A stretch of 64,000 nt of DNA from Prorocentrum cordatum (taxonomy: Eukaryota; Sar; Dinophyceae; Prorocentrales; Prorocentraceae). Below the pieces are notes generated by a model. It ran no database searches. It was not told the DNA's origin and saw nothing but the letters and a program-made list of their open reading frames with translations. The stretch lies in contig CAUYUJ010002736.1 of the NCBI GenBank assembly GCA_963575745.1, positions 146,489-210,488 of the forward strand. The letters are read 5' to 3'. Of the stretch, positions 41,189 through 49,868 are shown piece after piece (the stretch's first letter is position 1; each line of letters opens with the position of its first letter). The position numbers and the translations under genes were made by a program.

Positions 41189-42540
41189 CTCACGCTTATC
41201 CGCGTAACTCGCTTTTGTTGTCCCATGTTGCGATCCGGCCGTGCCGTCGATCATTGCCCCGAACTTCGAGGCAACAGCAGCAGGCGCCTCGACGAGCAAC
41301 TGGCAGCCAGCGTGCATGCGAGCAGCAGAAGCCTCGAAGATGTTCCAGGGGACGCTGGACGTTCGACTTCGGACGCTGAGTTGGTTCCCCGTCCTGGCCC
41401 CGCTGGACCCCTACCAGGACCGCGTTCCAAGGTCCAAGGACATCCTCCTCCTCCTTCCTCCCCTTGCCCGAGCATGTTTCTTGTATTTGTATGCGTGCTC
41501 AAACACAGATACCTTCATCGTGCCCACTGTCGTTTGCGAGCGAGGAGGAAGAGGAGGAGGAGGAGAAGGAGGAGGAGCAGGAGGAGCAGGAGGAGCAGGA
41601 GGAGCAGGAGGAAGGAGGAGGAACAAACGTCGCAGTCTATTTCAGCACTCCCCTTGTGTGGCGTTCAGCTGTCCGCAACAGATTCTCACCGACATGTTCC
41701 TTCTACCTGTCCTGTGAACGCAGGCGCTGGTGTACACCAGCGCTGTGTTGCACGCGAATGTCGTGGTGTTCACCGGCGCCGTGGTGTGCACAGGCGCTGC
41801 GGTGCACACGATTCCTGGTGTACGCAGGCGCTGTGTTGCAGACGGCTGCTGCTGCGGTGTACACAACAGTTGTGGTGCACGCAAGCAGGGGTGTATACAG
41901 TGGCGTTGCGTTCCACTCGGCTGTTGCGGTGTACGTAGGCACTTTGGTGCACACGCGCGCTGTGGTGCACGCGAGCACTGCGGTGTACACAGGCGCTATG
42001 GTGCATATCGCCACCTACATGCTGCTCCTTCTTGGCCCGGGTCATCCCCAGGCATTCCCCAACGCCGCCGGCGCGGAACGTGATGTCACCTAGGGGGGGG
42101 CGCGGGGCCGGTGACGGCCGCGATCGCGGAAAATTAAGGGAAACATGCTTTTGGCCCACGGCCATGCTTTCTCGGGCGCGCCAGCGTCCTGGTTCCCAAG
42201 GTCCCCGCTCGGGGGCTCCTGCGGGGTGGCGCAGGGGGGCGGCCGTCAAGAAGGCGGCGCGCAGGTTTTCAGATGTCTTTCACGCGTCGGCTGATTCGGC
42301 GCCGCGGGGTGCTTTCCATGAGCGTTGCCTCGTCGAGCGCCGTGTGGTGGTGCCGGGGTCGTCCCGAGTGGCCGCCCGGGGCCCGAGCTCTGGCCCGAAG
42401 GCAGGGCACGTCCGCGGGGGTGGCCGCCGTCTTCAGAAGGCGGGGGTGGGTGCTGCTTCGGTGGCCGCCCCCCTTTAGCGTCACCCTCTCACAGACGGCG
42501 ACGGGGGGGAGACCAGCTCAGAGAGGGTACGCGCCCGTCG
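41189..42540. other. Sequence right of block B: GGA/GCA tract and degenerate GGTGTACAC repeats
   Basis: 41537-41610 is GGA/GCA-rich. 41725-42020 is about 10 units of 28-32 bp built on GGTGCACACAGGCGCTGTG. A frame at 41240-41430 is weakly protein-like. No gene called. Confidence 0.5.
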
Positions 42541-42884
42541 CTGGATGTGGGTATTTCTGCAATTGTGCCCAGATCCCGAATTACTTCAGGCGCCCTCCCA
42601 CTGCAAGAGTCGAGTCTTATTTCCTCGGCCCTCGTTCTCAAATGGCGATCGGAAGTCCGATCTGCTTTCAGTGCCCTCCTACGTCGTGTTTCCACCCACT
42701 TCTTTCGACCGGCGGGCAAAAATCGACCACCAATCGCCCGTTCATCCCCAATTGGGTTTTTGGCCCCCCACCCCGCCCAGCAGCATCCGGTGTCGCCGCC
42801 GTTGGCCTATCACGAGGGGGGCGCGGGGGAGGATGAGGGCGCTCTTTTGAGGGCCGACGCAGAGAATCGGCAGCTAGCATAAGC

Positions 42885-43010
42885 ATAAGCTGTCCGAGGT
42901 TTGCGCAAATCCCTTGCATCGGCGCTGGAGCCCCCTCGCGCGCTCTGCGCGGCAGGAAGGGGGCCCACCGTCTTTCCAAGGAGCTCGCGTGGACCTCTGA
43001 GAGGTAGATC
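42885..43010. repeat. Worn copy of foldback family 2
   Basis: Retains GGCGCTGGAGCCCCC and its mirror GGGGGCCCACCG with degraded outer arms. Confidence 0.5.
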
Positions 43011-43302
43011 AGCTTCAAAACTCGCAGAATGTATTCTTGAGGGTTTTACACGAGGCCGGTTCCCCCAAGTGTTCTTTCTGTTAGTCATATTGCAGAGCTC
43101 ATGCTCCTGATTGCAGCTTGTTTTCTCTGTCGAGAGGAGAAGGCAGGGGGGGCCCTTCCTGCCCCCCCCGACTGCCGGTCGGGCTCGGCAGAGGCCTCCC
43201 GGACAGCAACCGCCCCTGCGCTCCCCCCCGGCCCCTCGGAGAGGGCCCCTCCTCGCGCGCCGCCAGCCTGCGCGTGCCTGCCAGTGACGAACCAACAACA
43301 CA

Positions 43303-43543
43303 CACACACAAACACAAACACACACACAAACACAAACACAAACACAAACACAAACACAAACACAAACACAAACACAAACACAAACACAAACACAAACACA
43401 AACACAAACACAAACACAAACACAAACACAAACACAAACACAACCACAAACACAAACACAAACACAAACACAAACACAACCACAAACACAAACACAAACA
43501 CAAACACAAACACAAACACAAACACAAACACACACACACACAC
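43303..43543 (+). repeat. ACACAA hexanucleotide microsatellite
   Basis: About 38 units with two ACAACC interruptions, ending in a short ACACAC run. Confidence 0.95.
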
Positions 43544-43568
43544 ATACCCATAAGGGGATCGGAGAGGG

Positions 43569-43701
43569 CTATGGGTGCGTGTTGTCGGAGGGGGGCCCCC
43601 GCTCGAACGGGAGCGCTCCCCAGGGTCCGACAACCCGCACCCATGCCCACAGCCAGTCCTCCCGACCCAGACCCCCGACGTAATGATTTTTTCATTACGT
43701 C
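43569..43701. repeat. Two adjacent small foldbacks
   Basis: ATGGGTGCGTGTTGTCGGA is mirrored by TCCGACAACCCGCACCCAT (43569-43645). GACGTAATGA/TCATTACGTC flank a T run (43677-43701). Confidence 0.82.
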
Positions 43702-43870
43702 GACCCCCAGAGGTCCCGACCGGCTTTGGAGTCGTTTTTGGCCGCTCCCGAGGCCCAGTGAGGGCCCCCGGAGGCCGAAAATCGGGAAAAACCTCCCGTC
43801 ATGATTTTTTCATAACTCGAGGGGGTCTGGGTATGGGCATGGGTGTGTGTTGTTCGCTCGTGCCTGCCAG

Positions 43871-44024
43871 AGGACCAGGAGTACGAGTTCTGGCGCCACG
43901 AGGACGGCGGCCTGGACGCGGGGAAGACGCTGGCCAGCACCTTCGCGGCGGTCCAGCGGGCCGCGGCCGACCTGAAGGCCCCGCCGGGGGGACGCGCCGG
44001 CCCGGGCCGGGGCGCCGACGACAG
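43871..44024 (+). CDS. Possible orphan exon with AG acceptor and AG|GC donor
   Basis: After CTGCCAG the frame reads EYEFWRHEDGGLDAGKT then LASTFAAVQRAAADLK, and stops being protein-like at GACGACAG|GCAAAA. GC donors are common in dinoflagellates. About 154 bp. Not recognised; no neighbouring exon found. Confidence 0.35.
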
Positions 44025-44296
44025 GCAAAAACCCCGAGAAGGACGCGCGGCTTTGCTCGGGGTGCCCTCGCGTCCTTGCTCTGCCTTGCGCTTGCGTCCT
44101 CGAGGTTCTCGTCGCCCGCCGCCCCAGACATCCCGGCTTCGGCTTCCGAGGGTCTCGCGTCCTTGCCGCGCGTCCCTGGTATGGTTTTTGGCTGTAGGGG
44201 CCGGCCGGGGCCGCGCCGCCCGACCCCGGCGGGCCGCGGGGCCGCTCCACCACAGACGGGGCCAGCGGAGGGCGGGGAGCGGGGGCCGCCAACAGG

Positions 44297-44426
44297 CCAG
44301 CCACAGTTGGGGGGAGTTGTGTTCCTTACCCCCTGGGGGGGCCCCTCGATTTCGACACCCCGCTCGAGAGGTCGTCGATGCGATGGGTTCAGGGAGGAAG
44401 GACCACAGCTCCCCAGTCATGGCTGG
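44297..44426. repeat. Diverged copy of the 736-870 foldback
   Basis: It shares CCAGCCACA, the TTTCGACACCCC/CTCGAGAGGTCGTCGATGCGA centre and GGACCACAGCTCCCC, with several gaps. Confidence 0.8.
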
Positions 44427-44599
44427 TCGGGCCAAGGGTGCCCCCCCCCCGGGGCTTTTCCTCCCTGCGCCGTCGGGCCCCTCCCTGGGGCCGTCCGGGC
44501 CCAGGGAGGGGTGGTGCCCTGGAGGCCGGGGGTCCGAGGCGGGAATTTATCCCTATCCACCGCCTGGAGGGGGAGTTTTCGGCGCCTCGGCAGGCGGGG

Positions 44600-44616
44600 G
44601 GCACATGCGAACCCTA
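44600..44616. repeat. Left edge of the interrupted foldback repeat
   Basis: CACATGCGAACCCTA matches the first arm of the 24192-24341 palindrome up to the TA insertion point. Confidence 0.8.
44615..44616. other. TA target-site duplication, left copy
   Basis: TA separates the foldback flank GCGAACCC from the terminal inverted repeat. The uninterrupted repeat at 24192-24341 has one TA at the corresponding point, whereas here one TA lies at each end of the insertion. Confidence 0.8.
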
Positions 44617-44643
44617 ATCCAATAGCCCTTATAACGGCGACGA
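44617..44643 (+). repeat. Left terminal inverted repeat of the transposon
   Basis: It begins ATCCAATAGCCC immediately after TA at 44615-44616. The reverse complement of 61014-61040 is identical except at positions 5 and 7. No other copy of the 20-bp core was noticed in the window. Confidence 0.88.
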
Positions 44644-44645
44644 TG

Positions 44646-44718
44646 GAACACAGTGCCGGGGAACTGCTTTGAACATCACCAGTCGTTCAAAGCAGTGCCC
44701 CGGCACTGCTTTGAACGA
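44646..44718. repeat. Left subterminal pair of palindromes
   Basis: 44683-44718 is a palindrome with 17-bp arms around a CC centre; its core arm is GTTCAAAGCAGTGCC. A degenerate copy of the same palindrome lies just outside it at about 44646-44674. The right end carries the mirror arrangement. Subterminal repeats of this kind are typical transposase-binding sites, but that role is inferred. Confidence 0.8.
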
Positions 44719-45415
44719 TGCGGAAATGCGATCAGCAGGAGCCTTCGTCTGTTCCTTCTCCTCTTCTCGTCGCTGTATGCTCTTCCTTGTCCTCCCTCCT
44801 CCCCCGTTCCCTCTCTAATTAATTACCTCGTTCTCCCAGTCTCACGCGCACTCTTCCTCCCCCCTCTCCTCCTCCTCTTCCTGCTTCTCCTCCTCGTCCT
44901 CCTCCTCCTCCGCCTCCTCCCCCTCATTTGTTATATTTCTCCGTCCTTGTCCTCCTGTCCCCGTTCTCCTTCTCCCTCTCCTCCTCCTCCTCCTCCTCGT
45001 CGTCGTCGTCCTCCTCCTCTTCCTCCTCCTCCTCCTCCTCCTCCTCTTCCTCCTCCTCCTCCTCCTCCTCCTCCTCACCTTCTTCCTCCTCCTCCTCCTC
45101 CCCCTTTTCCTCTCCCTCCTCCTCCTCCTCTCCTCCTCCCCCTTCCCCCTCTTCCTCCTCTGCTATCACTCCTCCATAATTCCTGTCCGCTCCTCCCCTT
45201 CACTGATCTTCCTCTTCGTCATCATCATCCCTTTCGTCGCACGCCTCTTAATCCTCAATCGGTTCCCAATCTTCTCGACTTTCTTGTCATCCGCGTCCTT
45301 GGCTGTTGGAGGGGCCTCAGGAATTCTCAGGGCTCTTGTGTTGCACGCGAAGGCACACCTCCCAGGAACGCATCATCCTCCTCACATTCACCCTCCTCCT
45401 CCTCATCCTCCTCCT
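44719..45415 (+). promoter_or_regulatory. Leader gap with a very long polypyrimidine tract
   Basis: 44755-45175 is an almost unbroken CCT/TCC tract. More C/T-rich DNA follows to 45419. It precedes the first ORF and could supply branch-point and acceptor signals for spliced-leader trans-splicing, or part of a promoter. No other feature is visible. Confidence 0.45.
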
Positions 45416-45435
45416 CCATGCACGTTCGGCTCAAG
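45416..45435 (+). other. Possible degenerate relict spliced leader before the first ORF
   Basis: The 3' half TTCGGCTCAAG is nearly identical to the 3' end of the dinoflagellate spliced leader (TTTGGCTCAAG). The 5' half (CCATGCACG) matches only with a gap and several changes. It follows the polypyrimidine tract directly, the expected place for a relict leader. Confidence 0.4.
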
Positions 45436-45589
45436 CCCGCGCCGACGGTAGGTTTCACGGCGGTTGGGCGGGCTCGCGCCCGCCTCCGCGGCCTGCAGTC
45501 GGGGCAGAGATGCGTGCAGGGTGGGATGACAAAGCGGAAGAGGAAACACGGGCCGCAGTTGCGGATTCTTCAAAGAGCAGCGGCGGCGG

Positions 45590-46675
45590 TTGGGGAACAA
45601 GTGGGGTTGGGGCGGCCGCAGTGGCGGATACGGCGGCGGAGGTGACCGCAGTGGCGGCTGGGGCGGCGGAGATTCTCTTGGCGGATGGAGAGGAAAAGCG
45701 CAGGATGGCGGCGACGGAAGTGACCGCAGTCGCGGATGGGAGGGCGGCGGATGGGGCGGCAACGGATGCGAGGGTTGGGGAATGGAGGGCGCCCGCTGGT
45801 GGGGCGACGAGGGTGGCTGGTGGAATGCATGGGAAGGTGGCCGCTCGAGTGCCTCGGCAGGTTCTCCTGCCGCGGAGCCCGCGGCCGCAACAGCGGCGGG
45901 CAAAGGAGGCGGTCCCCTGCTTCCCCCAGGGCGCGAAGAACAAGGCGCAGTTGCGCTGTTTCAAATTGTGCGCAATGAGCCGCTGCCAATTTTCAAGTTG
46001 GAATTCTTCGAGAACTTCAGGGCGAACTGGAACGGCAATTATAAGCAGCACAACGCGGCCTTGAAGTGGTTCCGAGACGAGTACGAAGACCGAGAAAACC
46101 CTTTCGGCAGCCGCACGCCCGTCTTCGGAGGTACCGCAGTTGCGGAGGAAATTTCGAAGATCCTTAAGTACCGCGCAAAGGGGAAGGCGCAGGACAACAG
46201 GGATTGGGACTGGGACCACACTGTCAAAGTGCCGTGGTCTTGGCTGGAGATGGTCGCGCAGATGGATGGACCTACAATGCTGCGCGTCGTGTGCGGCCCT
46301 GACAATGACCGCAGTCGCGGGTTGGTCCGCTGCGAGTGCCGCCCGTGCCCTAGCAGTCTCGACAACATGAGGCACACGAAAGGGGTGGACAGAGGACAGG
46401 CGCAAAGAATCCCTCTGCCCCAGTGGGATTTCGTCCTCATCCGCGACGACGGCTCGGGCATTCGCGTCCACCCATCCTGGTCTAGCCCGAAGTTCAACAC
46501 GTATGAGGTGGAGCCGCACTCGCATCCCGTGCGGGGCCCGAGGGCAGGTCTCGGCAAGAGCGATGGCCACGGAACGTTCACGTTCTGGAAGATGCTGCAC
46601 GCCCATCCGAATCCTGGGCGGTTCGACGCGAGCAAGGGGGCGCAGCTGCAACCGCGGTGGTCCGCGCAGCCTTGA
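45590..46675 (+). CDS. Unrecognised protein with a Gly/Trp-rich N-terminus (transposon ORF 1)
   Basis: I do not recognise this protein. The open frame begins after a stop at 45527-45529. The first in-frame ATG is only at 45782 (298 codons), yet the upstream frame from 45590 encodes an orderly Gly/Trp-rich stretch. The true start is therefore unresolved: a non-ATG start, a short intron or a small frameshift are all possible. Residues 1-90 are Gly/Trp-rich, resembling the C-terminus of the sixth ORF. About 120-361 looks globular, with many aromatic residues and a Cys-rich turn (RCECRPCP). Hairpin copies are read as TAVAE and DRSRG. First of six co-oriented ORFs; 665 bp separate it from the next. 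Coding status is likely, function unknown. Confidence 0.65.
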   Translation: MGNKWGWGGRSGGYGGGGDRSGGWGGGDSLGGWRGKAQDGGDGSDRSRGWEGGGWGGNGCEGWGMEGARWWGDEGGWWNAWEGGRSSASAGSPAAEPAAATAAGKGGGPLLPPGREEQGAVALFQIVRNEPLPIFKLEFFENFRANWNGNYKQHNAALKWFRDEYEDRENPFGSRTPVFGGTAVAEEISKILKYRAKGKAQDNRDWDWDHTVKVPWSWLEMVAQMDGPTMLRVVCGPDNDRSRGLVRCECRPCPSSLDNMRHTKGVDRGQAQRIPLPQWDFVLIRDDGSGIRVHPSWSSPKFNTYEVEPHSHPVRGPRAGLGKSDGHGTFTFWKMLHAHPNPGRFDASKGAQLQPRWSAQP

Positions 46676-47340
46676 CACCGCAGTTGCGGGATTGCGCAGC
46701 CATGGAACCGCAGTTGCGGGGACCGATCGCGTGACGCCGCGCTCGTTTGACTCACTATGCGCGCTTTCGGCCGCAGTTGCGGCGCTGCCTTCTAGCGACT
46801 TCATACAGCTTGGCCGCAGTTGCGGCGCTCCCACGACTGACCGCTGTAATTAGGTGCTTCGGGCGCGCATCACCTCCGTTGAAGCACTCGTGACGTTAAT
46901 TAGCGCGGCCGCAGTTGCGGAGACAGGTACTTAAACAGATGGATCCGCAGTTGTTCGTCGTCCTCGTCGCCCCTTCCCCGTCGTCCTCGTCGCAGTCTCC
47001 TCCCTCCGCCTTTCCTCCTCGTCGCAGTTCCTTCCGTTGGCCGTAGCCCGCCTCCGTTGGCCGAGTCATTTCCCGTCGTCCTCGTCGCAGTCCCCCCCGA
47101 GGGCCGCAGTTGCGGACTTTGTTGATTCCTCCTCCTCCGTTTCTGCCCCGTCATCCTCGTCGCAGTCCCCTTGCTCCTTTCACCCTCGTCTGAGCTCTTC
47201 GCGCCATCCTCTTCCGTCGCGTCCTCTCCATCCTCCTCTTCGCCTTCCTCGTCCTCATCCCCGCCGTCTCCCTCGTTGCCCTTCCTCTCCCAAGCCGGCC
47301 GCAGTTCCCCCGTCGGACGGGGGCCGCGCGCGGCCACGCC
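46676..47340 (+). promoter_or_regulatory. Gap between ORF 1 and ORF 2: hairpins and polypyrimidine leader
   Basis: Six 12-bp hairpins lie at 46678, 46708, 46771, 46813, 46909 and 47104. C/T-rich DNA fills 46955-47305 and ends in a CAAG that could be a trans-splice acceptor about 30 nt before the ATG. CCGTAGCC at 47041 followed by TTGGCCGAG might be a badly eroded leader relict; this is weak. Confidence 0.4.
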
Positions 47341-49167
47341 ATGGACCCAGGTCGCAAAGCCGAGGTCGACAAGCGGTTCGCCGAGCTGAAGCAGCAACTG
47401 CGGGAAAGGTTCGGCCTGCAAGGGGCTGCCGCGGATGCCGCAGTCGCGGAGCCGACGGAGGACCGCAGTTGCGGAAGCCCCGAGCGACCGCCGCGCGAGG
47501 CCTCCCCGCAGTCGTCTAGCTCCTCGCGGGAATATCGGCCGCCGCCGCCGATAAGCGCTGCGAGTGGGAGCTCTGCTGGTGGGAGGCGCGAAGAGGCGCA
47601 GTTGCGCAGGGCGCACTTGACCCCCAAGGCAAAATGGGGGCCTCGGGCGCAGACGCCGACGAAGCAGCAGGACCAACCAGCAGTGACGGGAGCCGCCACC
47701 GAGACCGCAGTTGCGGGGGTGGCCGGCGAGCCAGGTGCCGCGCGCGGCTCATCTGGGAGCAGCGCGCCCTCGGCCGTGCTGCTCGCAGCCGAGTCCAAAC
47801 GAGGCGCCCAACCCGAAGACGAGGCCGCCTCCCAGGAGAAAGCCGCCGAGACAACCGCCTCGGCCGATTCGCGGCCGAGGAAAAGGCCGCCTCCCACGGA
47901 AGACTCGCCGCTGTCAGAACCGCAGTCGCGGGGTCGCGCGGGGCCTCCGTCGGAACCGCAGTTGCGGGAAGATGCGGGAGCACCGCGGAAGAAGCCGCGG
48001 ACCAGGTCCCCTCCAGGGATAAACTACTTTGGGGAACGCCCCAAGTGGAACGAAGGATTCCTTCGTACAGAAGACGGCAATCGGGTTCCGTCCACCATCG
48101 CTTTGGTGTTCAACGTGGTGGTCATCACGAAGGTGGCAACAAAGGAAGATGTCTTCAGGTGCATCTTGCACAAAACTGCGGCGGTCGTCTTCGTCGTATG
48201 GGACCCCGAGCTGTTCCGCACGGGGAACGTCGAAGGCGCTTGCAGCTACGACGTTCCCGTTGGACTCAGGACTGCCGTCGAAGACGCTGTCATTTTGAAA
48301 AACAACACCGCGGAGCCTTACTGGGCGACGGTTGCCCTGTTCAGAGACACGGGCGTGGTGCTCGTGCGCCCGCACATCATCGCAGAGACCGCAGTTGCGG
48401 GTCATGTTGTTGGGGCCACCCACGCCGTCACGATCCTGCGCTTTCGCCTGAAGGGCTCCGACATGAATCCTGCCGCGGTGATCCGTTTTGCCGTCGTGTC
48501 CAGACACGCAGTCACCGAACGTCTCCAACAGAAGATCACGCAAACAGAACAAACAGCGTGGCAGCCAGGTTTCTTCAAGGACGCGGTTGCTTCCATCCAT
48601 AAAAATGATGTGCGGTTCTTGTGCGGCCTGTTTGACATCCCGCCTGAGCAGCTCGCAGCATTTGGCCGCAGTTGCGGAGCCAGCTACACCTGCCCGGTGG
48701 GGGTGGTGTTCAGGGCTGGACCCGCCCTGTTCGGAGGCATTGTGGAGGGCACACGCGTCATGCATCCGAATTACGTCCTCCCCATTGGCCCGTGCGACGT
48801 GCGCATTGCGGACTACAACCTGGATTTTGCAGGGAGGCCGTCGAAGAACGATCCCCAGTGGCTCCCTGATTGGATGCATCGAACAAGCGACTCCATCATC
48901 TCTCGGCGCTGGGTCCCAGCGAAGTACATGCCCAAGTGGGAGGATGACCCTGACCGCAGTAGCGGAGTCAGAGAAAAGCTCGGCTTGGCAGCGCTGCCCC
49001 CAATCGGCAAGGTCATTCAGAAGGAGCTCAACGAGAAGACCTTCAGCACGCACTGGTGCGAGGGCATCCACCAAAACATCGTCTTCGTCGGCCACGGACG
49101 CGCAAGTCGGGCGAGCAAGCGGAAGCACGAAGAGGCGCGATCTGCCGCAGTTGCGGACGAGCGGTGA
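47341..49167 (+). CDS. Diverged EEP-like protein, probably catalytically dead (transposon ORF 2)
   Basis: 608 residues from an ATG in good context (GCCATGG). Residues 1-28 are charged and helical; about 35-225 are Ser/Pro/Ala-rich and probably disordered, with a basic KKPRTR patch near 217. About 230-600 looks globular. Its layout parallels the sixth ORF: strands near 361-370 and 378-392, then CGLFD at 428-432, where the paralogue has MGDFN, the classic EEP signature. From that glycine to RSCG is 14 residues in both proteins, and RSCG/RNCG is a hairpin insertion in both. Asp of GDFN is Leu here, so phosphodiesterase activity is unlikely. The EEP relationship is my inference from motif order. 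At least nine hairpins are translated within it. It could be a structural or DNA-binding partner of the nuclease-like paralogue. Confidence 0.75.
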   Translation: MDPGRKAEVDKRFAELKQQLRERFGLQGAAADAAVAEPTEDRSCGSPERPPREASPQSSSSSREYRPPPPISAASGSSAGGRREEAQLRRAHLTPKAKWGPRAQTPTKQQDQPAVTGAATETAVAGVAGEPGAARGSSGSSAPSAVLLAAESKRGAQPEDEAASQEKAAETTASADSRPRKRPPPTEDSPLSEPQSRGRAGPPSEPQLREDAGAPRKKPRTRSPPGINYFGERPKWNEGFLRTEDGNRVPSTIALVFNVVVITKVATKEDVFRCILHKTAAVVFVVWDPELFRTGNVEGACSYDVPVGLRTAVEDAVILKNNTAEPYWATVALFRDTGVVLVRPHIIAETAVAGHVVGATHAVTILRFRLKGSDMNPAAVIRFAVVSRHAVTERLQQKITQTEQTAWQPGFFKDAVASIHKNDVRFLCGLFDIPPEQLAAFGRSCGASYTCPVGVVFRAGPALFGGIVEGTRVMHPNYVLPIGPCDVRIADYNLDFAGRPSKNDPQWLPDWMHRTSDSIISRRWVPAKYMPKWEDDPDRSSGVREKLGLAALPPIGKVIQKELNEKTFSTHWCEGIHQNIVFVGHGRASRASKRKHEEARSAAVADER

Positions 49168-49868
49168 GTGCGGCAAGACCGAGGAGCCGCAGTTGCGGAA
49201 CAGAGCTCGGTACTACTGGGCGCCTGCTGCCTGCGTAGTGCATCCCATTAGCGATGGAGTGCATGTTGCGGTGTAGGATAGCCCGCAGTTGCGGGGTTGC
49301 GGTTGCCAAGCCGCAGTTGCGGTTGCGTATAATAGGAGAGCACGCGGTTGCGAAGCCGCAGTTTGCAATAAGTGTGCGCGCGCTGGGTCATCATCATCGT
49401 CGTCGTCCGTCCTCGTCGTCGTCGCTGCCGTCGTCGTCGTCGCGTCTGTCGTCTGTCGTCAGCAGTCGTCGTCGGTCGTCGTCGTCGTCAAGTCTGTCGT
49501 CTGTCGTCAGCAGTCGTCGTCGTCGTCGTCCCTCCTCCCTCCTCCCTCCTCCCTCCTCCCTCCTCCCTCCTCCCTCCTCGTCCTCCTCCAGGCCGCATCC
49601 CCCCGCCACCTCCGTCCTAGCTCTCCTTCCCCTTCCCCTCCTCGTCCTCCTCCAGCTTGCACCCCCCTCCCTCCTCCAGCCTGCACCCCCCCCAAGCTCT
49701 CGCCCGATATTTTGGATTAAAACTGAGCCTTCAGTCGTCCGCAGGCATTCGGCTCAGCAGGTCGTTGGGCTCCTGGCACACACGCCTCCACCCTGAGCGA
49801 CGGACGTCGTGCCATAGTCCGCCATATCGGAGCTCCGGGCCGCAGTGGCGGACAGCGTCGGCACAGAT
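49168..49868 (+). promoter_or_regulatory. Gap between ORF 2 and ORF 3: hairpins and polypyrimidine leader
   Basis: Hairpins lie at 49188, 49282, 49311 and 49840, with a broken copy near 49363. 49385-49705 is GTC- then TCC-rich, including tandem CCTCCCT units. The stretch before the ATG is the likely 5' leader with a trans-splice acceptor. Confidence 0.4.

Noticed and set aside
43303-43543. CRISPR-like or telomere-like regular array
   Set aside because: A simple ACACAA microsatellite with no spacers; no telomere-type repeat was found in the window.
45455-49176. Minus-strand frames of 400-460 codons antisense to ORFs 1 and 2
   Set aside because: Shadow frames caused by GC-rich codon usage; hairpin orientation and leader tracts favour the plus strand.
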